This document shows, one piece after another, positions 19,171 to 27,302 of a stretch of 64,000 nucleotides of DNA (its first letter is position 1; each line of letters starts with the position of its first letter). Below the pieces are notes generated by a model. It saw only the letters and a list, made by a program, of their open reading frames with translations, made no database searches and was not told the DNA's origin. This stretch comes from Comamonas koreensis (GTDB lineage Bacteria; Pseudomonadota; Gammaproteobacteria; Burkholderiales; Burkholderiaceae_C). Location: the NCBI RefSeq assembly GCF_014076495.1, contig NZ_CP043575.1, forward strand, positions 992,001 through 1,056,000. The letters are read 5' to 3'. The translations under genes were made by a program, and so were the position numbers.

Positions 19171-20336
19171 CGCAAGTTGGTTTGAAAACGGGGCCCGTCC
19201 AGGCCGCACAATCCTGGGGCAGGGCTTGCGCTCTGGTTGCCCTGGCCGCCATGGGCAGTTCTGCCCCGTTGGCGCAGGCGGCCGACACCCCCATGCCGTA
19301 CTACACGGCTGCCCAGGCGCTGCAAAGCCTGTATGGCCAGCACCTGCCTGCCCGTGCGGCGGCGTTTACCCAGGCCGCCAATGCGCAGGACCAGGCGCTC
19401 GCCAGCTTCTGCGCCGGGCCGGCGGCGGCTGCCAAAACCGCAGCGGCGGAGTTGCGCGGCCAGTGGCAGCGCAGCCATACCGCCTGGCTGCAGTTGTCCA
19501 CGCCCAGCGTGGGGCCCCTGGTGGAGCGCCGCTCGCTGCGGCAGATTGATTTCACGCCGATCCGCACGGCGCTGATCACCCGCGCCGTCAAAAAAGGCCC
19601 GCAAAGCGCTGCCGACATGGAGCTGGTGGGCACGCCCGCCAAGGGCTTTGGTGCGCTGGACTGGCTGCTGAGCCAGGGCCTGCAGCCAGCCAGCCCGGAA
19701 TGCGCCTTTGCGCTGCAGGTGGCCAAAGCGATCAGCGCCGAGGCCCAAAGCCTGCAGGCCGCGTTCGAGCCCCTGCGCAGCAAGACCTGGAGCGTCGAAG
19801 GCTCGGAGAGCGAGCCCGACGATGCAGCCAGCCCCGGGGCCAAGGAGACGGGCGCGGCGATCGAGGAATGGGTCAACCAGTGGCTGGGCGGGCTGGAGCG
19901 CCTGCGCTGGGCGCAGATGGAAAAGCCGGTCAAGGTGGTCGAGGGCAGCAACAAGGCGCCCGCCTTTGCCCGCATCGCGATGGCCGACAACTGGCGCGAG
20001 TGGCAGACCCAGTGGCAGGCGCTGCATGCCCAGGCCTTGCTCACCCCCGCGCAGCGCCAGCAGCCCCCGGTGCCCGGCAAGGATCTGATCTCCATCGAAG
20101 CGCTGCTGCTCAGCAAGGGCCATATCGCCCTGGCCCAGCGCTGGCGCGACGCGATTGGCGTGGTCGATGCTGCGATGCCGGCCCCTGGCAAGACGCCTGC
20201 CAAGGAAGGGCCACAGGCCAACACCGAGATCCTCGCGCTCGCCACCAAGCTCAAGGGCATCACGGCGCTCTACCAGGCCGAGGTGGCGCCGGCGCTCGAT
20301 ATTCCGCTGGGCTTTAGCGACAGCGATGGCGACTGA
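19167..20336 (+). CDS. Second imelysin-family periplasmic protein
   Basis: This 389-aa protein has a signal sequence (cleavage near SSAPLAQA-AD) and the imelysin fold, starting with YYTAAQALQSLYGQHL. The site equivalent to GxHxxE reads GFGALDWLL, which lacks the His, as in the shorter group of imelysins that accompany DHOR proteins. The start overlaps the stop of the upstream gene by 4 nt (ATGA), so it depends on translation through the broken di-haem gene and may suffer polarity from the amber codon. A role in iron handling is inferred from the operon. Confidence 0.88.
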   Translation: MTQVGLKTGPVQAAQSWGRACALVALAAMGSSAPLAQAADTPMPYYTAAQALQSLYGQHLPARAAAFTQAANAQDQALASFCAGPAAAAKTAAAELRGQWQRSHTAWLQLSTPSVGPLVERRSLRQIDFTPIRTALITRAVKKGPQSAADMELVGTPAKGFGALDWLLSQGLQPASPECAFALQVAKAISAEAQSLQAAFEPLRSKTWSVEGSESEPDDAASPGAKETGAAIEEWVNQWLGGLERLRWAQMEKPVKVVEGSNKAPAFARIAMADNWREWQTQWQALHAQALLTPAQRQQPPVPGKDLISIEALLLSKGHIALAQRWRDAIGVVDAAMPAPGKTPAKEGPQANTEILALATKLKGITALYQAEVAPALDIPLGFSDSDGD

Positions 20337-20346
20337 GCGACCAGCC

Positions 20347-21567
20347 ATGACCGACGCTGCGCTGTTGTCCACATCCCTGCCCCGGCGAGCGCTGCTGCGC
20401 GGGCTGGGTGCCTCGGCGATGGGCGCGCTGGGCCTGGCCGAACTGTCTTTTGCCAAAGACGCGGGCAGCACGCCGGGCGTCACCCGGCTGGCGGCAGTCT
20501 GGCGCGATGGCGCCAGTGCGATGGCGCAGGACTGGGCCGGTGTGCTCGAAGTGCTGCCGCAAAGCGGCGGCGGCCATGCCTGGCGCATTGCTGCGCGCAC
20601 CGAGCTGCCCACCCGTGGCCATGGCGTGCAAACACTGCCCGGTGGTCAGCTGGTCTTTGCCGCCCGCCGGCCCGGGGATTGGCTGCTGCGCTGGCAGCCC
20701 AAAACAGGAGCGCTGCAATGGGCCTGGATGCAGGAGGACCGCTGCTTTAACGGCCATGTGGCACTGGCGGGCCCCGCGACGGCGCAGGCCTGGCAGGCCC
20801 AAGCGGGCGCCGGCGGTAGCGGGATGCTGTTCACCACCGAAACCGATCTGGAAGACAGCCAGGGCTGCATAGGCCTGCGCGATGCCACGAGCCTGGAGAA
20901 GCTGGCCGAATGGCGCAGCCATGGCATGGACCCGCATGAGCTGCTGGTGCTGCCCGCCGCGCTGGGCAAGCTGCCGGCCGGGACCCTGGTCGTTGCCAAT
21001 GGCGGCATCCCCACGCAAAGCGAGACGGGCCGCAGCAAGAAATGGCTGGACAGCATGGACCCGTCGCTGGTCGCGCTGCACCCCTTTGACGGCCGCCTGC
21101 TGGGCCAGTGGAAGCTGCCCGACCCGCGCCTGTCGATCCGCCACCTGGCCTGGGATGCCGCGCGCCAGCGTCTGGGCATTGCGCTGCAGGCCGAGCATGA
21201 GGATGCACGGCGCCAAAGCGCCCCCATCTTCGCCGTCTGGGATGGCCAGCGCCTGCAGCTGGCGCAAGACCAGCCGCCGCTGGCCGGCTACGGCGGCAGC
21301 GTGGAATGCGCGCCGCTGGCGCAAGGCGGCTTTGTGGTGAGCTGCCCCAAGTCCGATTGCATGGCCTGGTTTGATGCCCAGGCGCGCTACCTGGGCAGCA
21401 GCCCTCAGGGCGATGTCTGCCCTGTGGCACTCGATGGCGCGCGGCTATGGGCCGGCGGCGGCCATGGGGTGACCGAGCGCAGCAGCCGCAGCCGCGAGCA
21501 AGCGGTGGCTGCGCTGGATACGGTGACCGGACTGATGTTTGACAACCACTGGCGCTTGGTGGGCTAA
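20347..21567 (+). CDS. DUF1513 protein with Tat-like signal
   Basis: This 406-aa protein begins with a twin-arginine-type leader (SLPRRALLRGLGASAMG) and then a beta-propeller-like domain typical of DUF1513. It is the last gene of the imelysin operon, where DUF1513 proteins are regularly found; export by Tat suggests folding or cofactor loading in the cytoplasm. ATG 20347 lies 10 nt after the preceding stop; an in-frame ATG at 20326 overlapping that stop is an alternative. The molecular function is unknown. Confidence 0.85.
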   Translation: MTDAALLSTSLPRRALLRGLGASAMGALGLAELSFAKDAGSTPGVTRLAAVWRDGASAMAQDWAGVLEVLPQSGGGHAWRIAARTELPTRGHGVQTLPGGQLVFAARRPGDWLLRWQPKTGALQWAWMQEDRCFNGHVALAGPATAQAWQAQAGAGGSGMLFTTETDLEDSQGCIGLRDATSLEKLAEWRSHGMDPHELLVLPAALGKLPAGTLVVANGGIPTQSETGRSKKWLDSMDPSLVALHPFDGRLLGQWKLPDPRLSIRHLAWDAARQRLGIALQAEHEDARRQSAPIFAVWDGQRLQLAQDQPPLAGYGGSVECAPLAQGGFVVSCPKSDCMAWFDAQARYLGSSPQGDVCPVALDGARLWAGGGHGVTERSSRSREQAVAALDTVTGLMFDNHWRLVG

Positions 21568-21588
21568 GGGACTGAGCCCAGCTGCGGT

Positions 21589-22296
21589 TTAGGCGCTGCG
21601 CTGCCGGCGCGCCATGCCCATGTCGATGGCCAGGCCGGCCGTCCAGCACAGCCAGGCGGTCCACAAGGTGTGGCTCATATAGTGGGCGCCGCGCATCTGC
21701 TGGCCCAGGCCCAGCAGCAGGCCCATCACCAGCGCCACCGCCAGCCACCAGCGCGCGGCGCGCGGTGTGTCGCGCGCCAGCGCAAAATAGCCGCCGACAA
21801 AGGAAAAACCGGCCGCCGCATGGCCGGCCGGAAAGCAGCGACCAGCGCCGCCATCATGTACCCCCCAGCGCCAGTGCGACACATACTCGGCCACGCCGCC
21901 AAAGACCGACAGGTCCCAGGGGCAGCTGGTGGCGCTGCTGCGCTTGAGGATGGCCACTACCGCAAGAGCCGCCAGAATGCTGACGAGCAGCTGCACCCGC
22001 CTGGCGGTAGGCAGCTTGCGCAGCAGGCCAAAGGGCATCCAGACGCCCAGGCTCAAGGCCAGCACGACCACCCAGCCCAGGTTGCGCATGCCCTGGTGCA
22101 TATAGGTGACCAGAAAATGGTCGTCGCGCAGCGCAAAGCCCTGGGCCGTGCCCCAGAGGTGGGCCAGCGCCAGGTCCTGGCCTCCGGCATCCCACAGGGC
22201 GATCAGCACAAAACTGAGTACCGTGGCCAGCAGCCAGCGGCGGTTGTACAAGGGGGCGCGTGTATCGGCTAACGAGGCAGGGAGGCAGGAAGGCAT
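21589..22296 (-). CDS. PAP2-family membrane phosphatase
   Basis: This 235-aa inner-membrane protein has about six TM segments and the type 2 phosphatidic acid phosphatase signature in degenerate form: KRSSATSCPWD for motif 1, FPAGHAAAGF for motif 2 (active His), and MRGAHYMSHTLW for motif 3 (Arg and nucleophilic His). Family members act on undecaprenyl pyrophosphate, lipid A phosphate or phosphatidyl phosphates. It is transcribed divergently from a PmrA/QseB-type regulator, and a PmrA-like box lies in the shared promoter, so a role in lipid A or envelope remodelling under that system is likely. The ATG at 22296 avoids a TTG-started leader. Confidence 0.85.
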   Translation of the reverse strand: MPSCLPASLADTRAPLYNRRWLLATVLSFVLIALWDAGGQDLALAHLWGTAQGFALRDDHFLVTYMHQGMRNLGWVVVLALSLGVWMPFGLLRKLPTARRVQLLVSILAALAVVAILKRSSATSCPWDLSVFGGVAEYVSHWRWGVHDGGAGRCFPAGHAAAGFSFVGGYFALARDTPRAARWWLAVALVMGLLLGLGQQMRGAHYMSHTLWTAWLCWTAGLAIDMGMARRQRSA

Positions 22297-22318
22297 CTGG
22301 CGATGCTGCGGCGGCTGG

Positions 22319-22335
22319 CTTAAGGGCTTCTTAAT
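22319..22335. promoter_or_regulatory. PmrA/QseB-like direct-repeat box
   Basis: CTTAAG-N5-CTTAAT matches the known PmrA consensus (YTTAAK-N5-YTTAAK) in sequence and spacing. It lies 22 bp upstream of the PAP2 start and about 60 bp upstream of the regulator start, so it could serve both directions. Confidence 0.6.
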
Positions 22336-22395
22336 GTCCCGGGTGCAGGGCGCAGGCCATAGGCGCAACGACCCAAGTCATGCACAATGCCAGCC

Positions 22396-23097
22396 ATGCG
22401 CATACTGATGGTGGAAGACGATGCCGGCATTGCAGAGGGCCTCAAAGCCAATCTGCAGCAGCGCGGCCATGCGGTGGACTGGTGCCCCAGCCTGGCCGAG
22501 GCCTGGCGCGCGCTGACGGCCGAGGGCTTTGATGTGGTGCTGCTGGACCTGGGCCTGCCCGATGGCGATGGCTCGCGCTTGTTGCAGCAGCTGCGCAATG
22601 CCCCGCCCCCCACCGGCCTGCGCAAGACCCTGCCCGATCCGGCCACGCCGGTCATCGTGCTGACCGCCCGCGACGGCGTGCATGACCGCATTGAAAACCT
22701 GGACCTGGGCGCCGACGACTACCTCTCCAAGCCCTTTGATGCCGAAGAGCTGCAGGCCCGGCTGCGTGCGCTGCTGCGCCGCGCGGCGGGCCGCGCCAAT
22801 CCGCTGATCCACTACCGCGACCTGGTGCTGGACCCGGCCTTGCACCAGGTGCGCCTGGGGGGCGAAGGGGTCGAGCTCTCACCCCGGGCCTACACCATCT
22901 TGCTGATCCTGCTGCAGGCCCATGGCCGGGTGCTGTCGCGTCAGCAGTTGGAGGAAAAGCTCTACAGCTTTGATGCCTCGGTCGAGAGCAATGCGGTGGA
23001 GGTGCATATCCACCACCTGCGCAAAAAGCTCGGCGCCGACTACATCCTGACCATGCGCGGCGTGGGCTACTTCATGCCCCAGGACCAGGCATCGTGA
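22396..23097 (+). CDS. OmpR-type response regulator (PmrA/QseB-like)
   Basis: This 233-aa protein has a receiver domain with acidic pocket EDD (about residues 7-9), phospho-acceptor Asp51 (VVLLDLGLPD), switch Thr in VLTARD and Lys in LSKPF, then a winged-helix DNA-binding domain ending in HIHHLRKKLGADYI. The receiver carries an unusual insertion of about 15 residues (PPPTGLRKTLPDPA) before the VIVLTAR strand. ATG 22396 gives the usual MRIL start; ATG 22387 is an alternative. The stop overlaps the GTG start of the kinase gene by 4 nt. The binding box at 22319 suggests autoregulation and control of the PAP2 gene. Confidence 0.93.
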   Translation: MRILMVEDDAGIAEGLKANLQQRGHAVDWCPSLAEAWRALTAEGFDVVLLDLGLPDGDGSRLLQQLRNAPPPTGLRKTLPDPATPVIVLTARDGVHDRIENLDLGADDYLSKPFDAEELQARLRALLRRAAGRANPLIHYRDLVLDPALHQVRLGGEGVELSPRAYTILLILLQAHGRVLSRQQLEEKLYSFDASVESNAVEVHIHHLRKKLGADYILTMRGVGYFMPQDQAS

Positions 23098-24449
23098 ACC
23101 TGGCGGCCAAGCCCCAGCGCCTGCCCCAGCTGCGCACCCGGCTGCTGGTCTGGATTCTGGCGGCGCTGGTCGTCGTCTGGGCCAGTTTTGTCTACTGGGC
23201 CTACCAGACCGGTATTGAAGAGGCCGATGAGCTGACCGACGGGCACCTGGCCGGCGTTGCTGCGCTGGTGCTCAATATCCCCTCCAACGCGCAGACCCCG
23301 CCGGGCCTGCCGACCGAGCGCGTGCCGCTGCCGGGGCTGCATGCGCATGACTACCAGCAGTCGATGAGCCTGCAGGTCTGGAGCGCCGAGGGCGACCTGG
23401 TGCTCAATGTCGGCAGTGCGCCGCACCTGCATTTTGCCGATGGGCGCAGTGGCTTTTTTGATGCGCAGCTAGGCCCCAAACACGAGGTCTGGCGCACCTT
23501 CACGCAGTGGAACACCGAGCACACGCGCAAGGTCGCTGTGCTGGTCAACCTGCAAGAGCGCGATGACCTGGCCGATGACATTGCCGGGCAGATGATTCTG
23601 CCCGGGCTGTGGCTGCTGCCGGTGGTCACCCTGGTGCTGGGGCTGACGATCCGCGCCGGCCTCAAACCCCTGACCCAGCTCTCGCGCGATGTCGAGCAGC
23701 TCGAGCCCGAGCAGGGCCAGCGCCTGTCTACCGGCCACAACTGGCAGGAGTTCCGGGCGGTGACCCTGGCGTTCAACCGCCTGCTGGACCGCAATGATGA
23801 GGCGATGGAGCGCGAGCGCACCTTGGCCAACCAGGTGGCGCATGAGCTGCGCACGCCGCTGGCCTCGATCAGCTTGCATGCGCAGTCGCTGCAAGGCGGG
23901 CTCGACCCCGCCCAGCAGGCCCAGGCGGTGCAGCGCCTGCATGCCGACGCGCTGCGCGCTGGCCATGTGCTCAACCAGATTCTGGCCTTGGCCCGCAGCA
24001 GCCGTGTGGCGCTGACCCAGCAGGCCGCGCCGGTGGACCTGGCGCAGCTGGCGCGCACGGTGGGGGCCGAATACGCCCAGGCGGCCTGGCGGCGCGGGGG
24101 CAGTGTGGCGGTGGAGCTGCCCGAGCAACTGTGGGTGAAAGGCCACGCCGTGCTGCTGGAGGTGGCCGTGCGCAATTTGGTCGAGAACGCGCTGCGCCAC
24201 ACCCCCGAGGGCACGCAGATCGAGGTGCAGGGCGGCAGCGATGGTGGGCAGTGCTGGCTGCAGGTCTGTGATGATGGCGGCCGCCTGCAGGAGAAGGCCG
24301 TGCCCGAGCCAGTGGACAGCCTGCAGCTGGGCCACCAGATTGTGCAGCGCATCATGGCTTTGCACGGGGGCACTTTCGAGCAGCTAGAGGCGCTGGCACC
24401 CTATACCACTTGCTACCGCCTCAGTATGCCTCTCGCCCAGATGGCCTGA
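23094..24449 (+). CDS. Sensor histidine kinase with atypical ATP lid
   Basis: This 451-aa kinase (GTG start within the ATG-less overlap GTGA) has TM1 at about 17-37, a ~130-aa periplasmic sensor, TM2 at about 168-187, and a dimerisation helix with phospho-acceptor His250 (VAHELRTPLAS). The N box is good (RNLVENALRHTPEG, from Asn361). The G1 box reads CDDGGRLQ instead of DxGxG and the G2 region reads SLQLGHQIV; the F box is missing and the lid is short. It pairs with the upstream PmrA/QseB-like regulator. Kinase activity may be weak or the protein may act mainly as a phosphatase, which is inference. Confidence 0.9.
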   Translation: MNLAAKPQRLPQLRTRLLVWILAALVVVWASFVYWAYQTGIEEADELTDGHLAGVAALVLNIPSNAQTPPGLPTERVPLPGLHAHDYQQSMSLQVWSAEGDLVLNVGSAPHLHFADGRSGFFDAQLGPKHEVWRTFTQWNTEHTRKVAVLVNLQERDDLADDIAGQMILPGLWLLPVVTLVLGLTIRAGLKPLTQLSRDVEQLEPEQGQRLSTGHNWQEFRAVTLAFNRLLDRNDEAMERERTLANQVAHELRTPLASISLHAQSLQGGLDPAQQAQAVQRLHADALRAGHVLNQILALARSSRVALTQQAAPVDLAQLARTVGAEYAQAAWRRGGSVAVELPEQLWVKGHAVLLEVAVRNLVENALRHTPEGTQIEVQGGSDGGQCWLQVCDDGGRLQEKAVPEPVDSLQLGHQIVQRIMALHGGTFEQLEALAPYTTCYRLSMPLAQMA

Positions 24450-24561
24450 GCTTGCTAAAATAGGCAGTTACCAAGCGGTTACCATGCCGCAGACATGAAT
24501 CCAGGGTGTTGCAGCAGCGGTTGCAGCACTCTTTCTTTGCATTAGAACGGACCCGACCACC

Positions 24562-25626
24562 ATGCCTTTGATCTCGATGCGCGAAATGCTCGACCATGCT
24601 GCCGAAAATGGCTACGGCATCCCTGCCTTTAACGTCAACAACCTGGAACAAGTCCAGGCCGTGATGTCGGCGGCAGACGAAGTCGGCGCGCCCGTGATCC
24701 TGCAGGCCAGCGCCGGCGCGCGCAAGTACGCCGGTGAGCCCTTCATCAAGCACCTGATCCAGGCCGCCGCCGAGATGTACCCGCACATCCCGCTGGTGAT
24801 GCACCAGGACCACGGCACCACGCCCGAGATCTGCCAGGGCGCGCTGAACCTGGGCTTTGGCTCGGTGATGATGGACGGCTCGCTGATGAGCGACGGCAAG
24901 ACCCCCTCGTCCTTTGACTACAACGTCGATGTGACCCAGAAGGTCGTTGCGATGGCCCACCAGATCGGTGCCACCGTCGAAGGCGAACTGGGCTGCCTGG
25001 GCAACCTGGAAACCGGTGAAGCTGGAGAAGAAGACGGCATTGGCGCCGAAGGCAAGCTGGACCACAGTCAGATGCTGACCGACCCCGAAGAAGCAGCCCT
25101 GTTCGTCAAGGCCACGCAACTGGACGCGCTGGCGATCGCCATCGGCACCAGCCATGGCGCCTACAAGTTCAGCCGCAAGCCCACGGGCGACATCCTGGCG
25201 ATCTCTCGTGTCAAGGAAATCCATGCCCGCATCCCCAACACCCACCTGGTGATGCATGGCTCCTCGTCCGTGCCCCAGGAACTGCTGGCCATCATCAACC
25301 AGTACGGCGGCAAGATGAAGGAAACCTACGGCGTGCCCGTCGAAGAGATCCAGGAAGCCATCAAGTACGGCGTGCGCAAGATCAATATCGACACCGACAT
25401 CCGCCTGGCGATGACCGGCGCGGTGCGCAAGTTCCTAGCCGAGAACCCCGACAAGTTCGACGCCCGCGAATGGCTCAAGCCCGCCCGTGAAGCCGCCAAG
25501 CAAGTGTGCAAGGCCCGCTACATCGAGTTTGGCTGCGAAGGCCAGGGCGGCAAGATCAAGGGCTACAGCCTGGAGCAAATGGCCAAGAAGTACAGCGCTG
25601 GCGACCTGGCCCAACTGGTCAAGTAA
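24562..25626 (+). CDS. fba: Class II fructose-bisphosphate aldolase
   Basis: This 354-aa zinc enzyme of glycolysis and gluconeogenesis cleaves fructose 1,6-bisphosphate. Zn/active-site residues are visible in [10 protein letters not shown] (His81, Asp83, His84), in [13 protein letters not shown], in the second His of GTSHGAYK and in [10 protein letters not shown]; the phosphate-binding region is KINIDTDIR. The length and the NxETGE loop fit the Calvin-cycle-type (CbbA-like) subgroup common in betaproteobacteria. The ATG is preceded by a long leader after the kinase gene; a terminator follows at 25668. Confidence 0.96.
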   Translation: MPLISMREMLDHAAENGYGIPAFNVNNLEQVQAVMSAADEVGAPVILQASAGARKYAGEPFIKHLIQAAAEMYPHIPLVMHQDHGTTPEICQGALNLGFGSVMMDGSLMSDGKTPSSFDYNVDVTQKVVAMAHQIGATVEGELGCLGNLETGEAGEEDGIGAEGKLDHSQMLTDPEEAALFVKATQLDALAIAIGTSHGAYKFSRKPTGDILAISRVKEIHARIPNTHLVMHGSSSVPQELLAIINQYGGKMKETYGVPVEEIQEAIKYGVRKINIDTDIRLAMTGAVRKFLAENPDKFDAREWLKPAREAAKQVCKARYIEFGCEGQGGKIKGYSLEQMAKKYSAGDLAQLVK

Positions 25627-25667
25627 ATCTGCCTGCCCTGCCAGTGCCTTGGGCGCTGGATGGCCCC

Positions 25668-25707
25668 AAAGCCTGCAATCGCTTGCGCGTTGCAGGCTTT
25701 TGCTTTT
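25668..25707 (+). terminator. Rho-independent terminator of fba
   Basis: AAAGCCTGCAA (25668-25678) pairs with TTGCAGGCTTT (25690-25700) and is followed by a T-rich tract. Confidence 0.88.
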
Positions 25708-25798
25708 TGCCTAAGCGATGCGGCGATAACCGCACACGCGCACTGCGCCCGGTGTTTTTTGCACAATGCTTTGCATAGCAAACAAAGGAGCGCAAAGC

Positions 25799-27199
25799 AT
25801 GCAGACAAGCCATTCCTGGGATCTGGATCTGGTGGTGATTGGCGGCGGATCGGGGGGGGTGCGGGCAGCCCGCATGGCGGCAGCACGGGGCGCCAAGGTG
25901 GCGGTGGTGGAGTCCAAGGCCATGGGTGGCACTTGCGTCAACGTCGGCTGCATCCCCAAAAAACTCTACAGCTATGCCGCTGGCTATGCCGAGGCCTTTG
26001 CAGAGGCGCGCGGTTACGGCTGGCAAATGCCCCAGGCGATTGCGCTGGACTGGCAGGCGCTCAAAGCAGCGCGCGCGCAGGAGATCTCCCGGCTCAATGG
26101 CATCTACGAGGGCCTGATGCGCAACGCGAATGTGGAGCGCATTGCCGGCCAGGGGCGGCTCGCCGATGCCCACACCGTGGTGGTCTCTGCCGATGGCGCC
26201 GATGTGCGCACCTTGACCGCGGCCCATATCCTGATCGCCACCGGCGGCACGCCGGTGCGCCCCGATCTGCCGGGCAGCGCGCATGTGATCGTCTCGGACG
26301 AGATGTTTGACCTGGCCGAGCTGCCGCGCCGGCTGGTGGTCGTGGGCGGCGGCTATATCGGCTGCGAGATGGCCAGCATCTTCCATGGCCTGGGCGTGCA
26401 GGTGAGCCTGCTGCACCGGGGTGACCAGATCCTGCGCGGCTTTGACGACGAGGTGCGCAGCTTTGTCGCCGAAGAGCTTCGCAAGAGCGGCGTGGACCTG
26501 CGCCTGAAGACCGAAGTGAAAGAGATCACCTGCGATGCAGCCAGCGGCGAGCGCACATTGACCCTGGCCGATGGGTCGGAGCTGAAGGCCGATCAGGTGC
26601 TGTATGCCACGGGCCGCAAGGCCAACGTCAGCGGCCTGGGGCTGGAGGCGCTGGGCATTGCGCTGGACAAAAGCGGCGCCATCGTCGTCGATGCGCAGCT
26701 GGCCACTGCCCAGCCCAGCGTGCATGCGCTGGGCGATGTAGTGGGGCGCATGGAGCTGACGCCAGTGGCCCTGGCCGAAGCGATGGCCTGGGTAGACCAC
26801 CTCTGGGGCCCCGAGGCCGGCAAGGCCGCGCGCGTGATGGACTACGACAACATCCCCACGGCGGTGTTCACCCATCCACAGATCGGCACCGTGGGCCTGA
26901 CCGAGGCCCAGGCCCGTGAGCGCCATGGGGCGGTGCGCATCTACCGCAGTGATTTCAAACCGCTGCGCCACACCTTGTCGGGCCGCAGCGAGCGCTGCCT
27001 GGTCAAGCTGGTCGTGGATGACGCCAGCGACAAGGTGCTGGGCCTGCATGTCGTGGGCGCCGATGCGGCCGAGATCACCCAGGGCTTTGCGGTGGCGATC
27101 AAAGCTGGTGCCACCAAGGCGCTGTTTGACCAGACGATTGGCATCCATCCGACGATGGCCGAAGAGCTGGTCACCTTGCGCGAAGTAAGCCGCATGTAA
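25799..27199 (+). CDS. gor: Glutathione-disulfide reductase-like flavoprotein
   Basis: This 466-aa cytosolic FAD protein belongs to the pyridine nucleotide-disulfide oxidoreductases. It has the FAD site VIGGGSGGVRAAR, redox cysteines Cys46 and Cys51 in GGTCVNVGCIPKK, an NAD(P)H site VVVGGGYIGCEMAS followed by HRGDQILRGFD, whose arginines favour NADPH as in glutathione reductase, and the C-terminal His450-Pro-x3-Glu455 pair. It should reduce GSSG with NADPH. A perfect AAAGGAG lies 8 nt before ATG 25799. The next gene starts 103 nt downstream. Confidence 0.9.
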   Translation: MQTSHSWDLDLVVIGGGSGGVRAARMAAARGAKVAVVESKAMGGTCVNVGCIPKKLYSYAAGYAEAFAEARGYGWQMPQAIALDWQALKAARAQEISRLNGIYEGLMRNANVERIAGQGRLADAHTVVVSADGADVRTLTAAHILIATGGTPVRPDLPGSAHVIVSDEMFDLAELPRRLVVVGGGYIGCEMASIFHGLGVQVSLLHRGDQILRGFDDEVRSFVAEELRKSGVDLRLKTEVKEITCDAASGERTLTLADGSELKADQVLYATGRKANVSGLGLEALGIALDKSGAIVVDAQLATAQPSVHALGDVVGRMELTPVALAEAMAWVDHLWGPEAGKAARVMDYDNIPTAVFTHPQIGTVGLTEAQARERHGAVRIYRSDFKPLRHTLSGRSERCLVKLVVDDASDKVLGLHVVGADAAEITQGFAVAIKAGATKALFDQTIGIHPTMAEELVTLREVSRM

Positions 27200-27302
27200 G
27201 CATCAGAACGCGGTAGTTGCTGCTTTGCAACATCTTATAAATTCTCTCTATAAAGGCCGCGTGTCTCGGGCATGATACGCGCTCTTTACAGAGGAGATAC
27301 AT

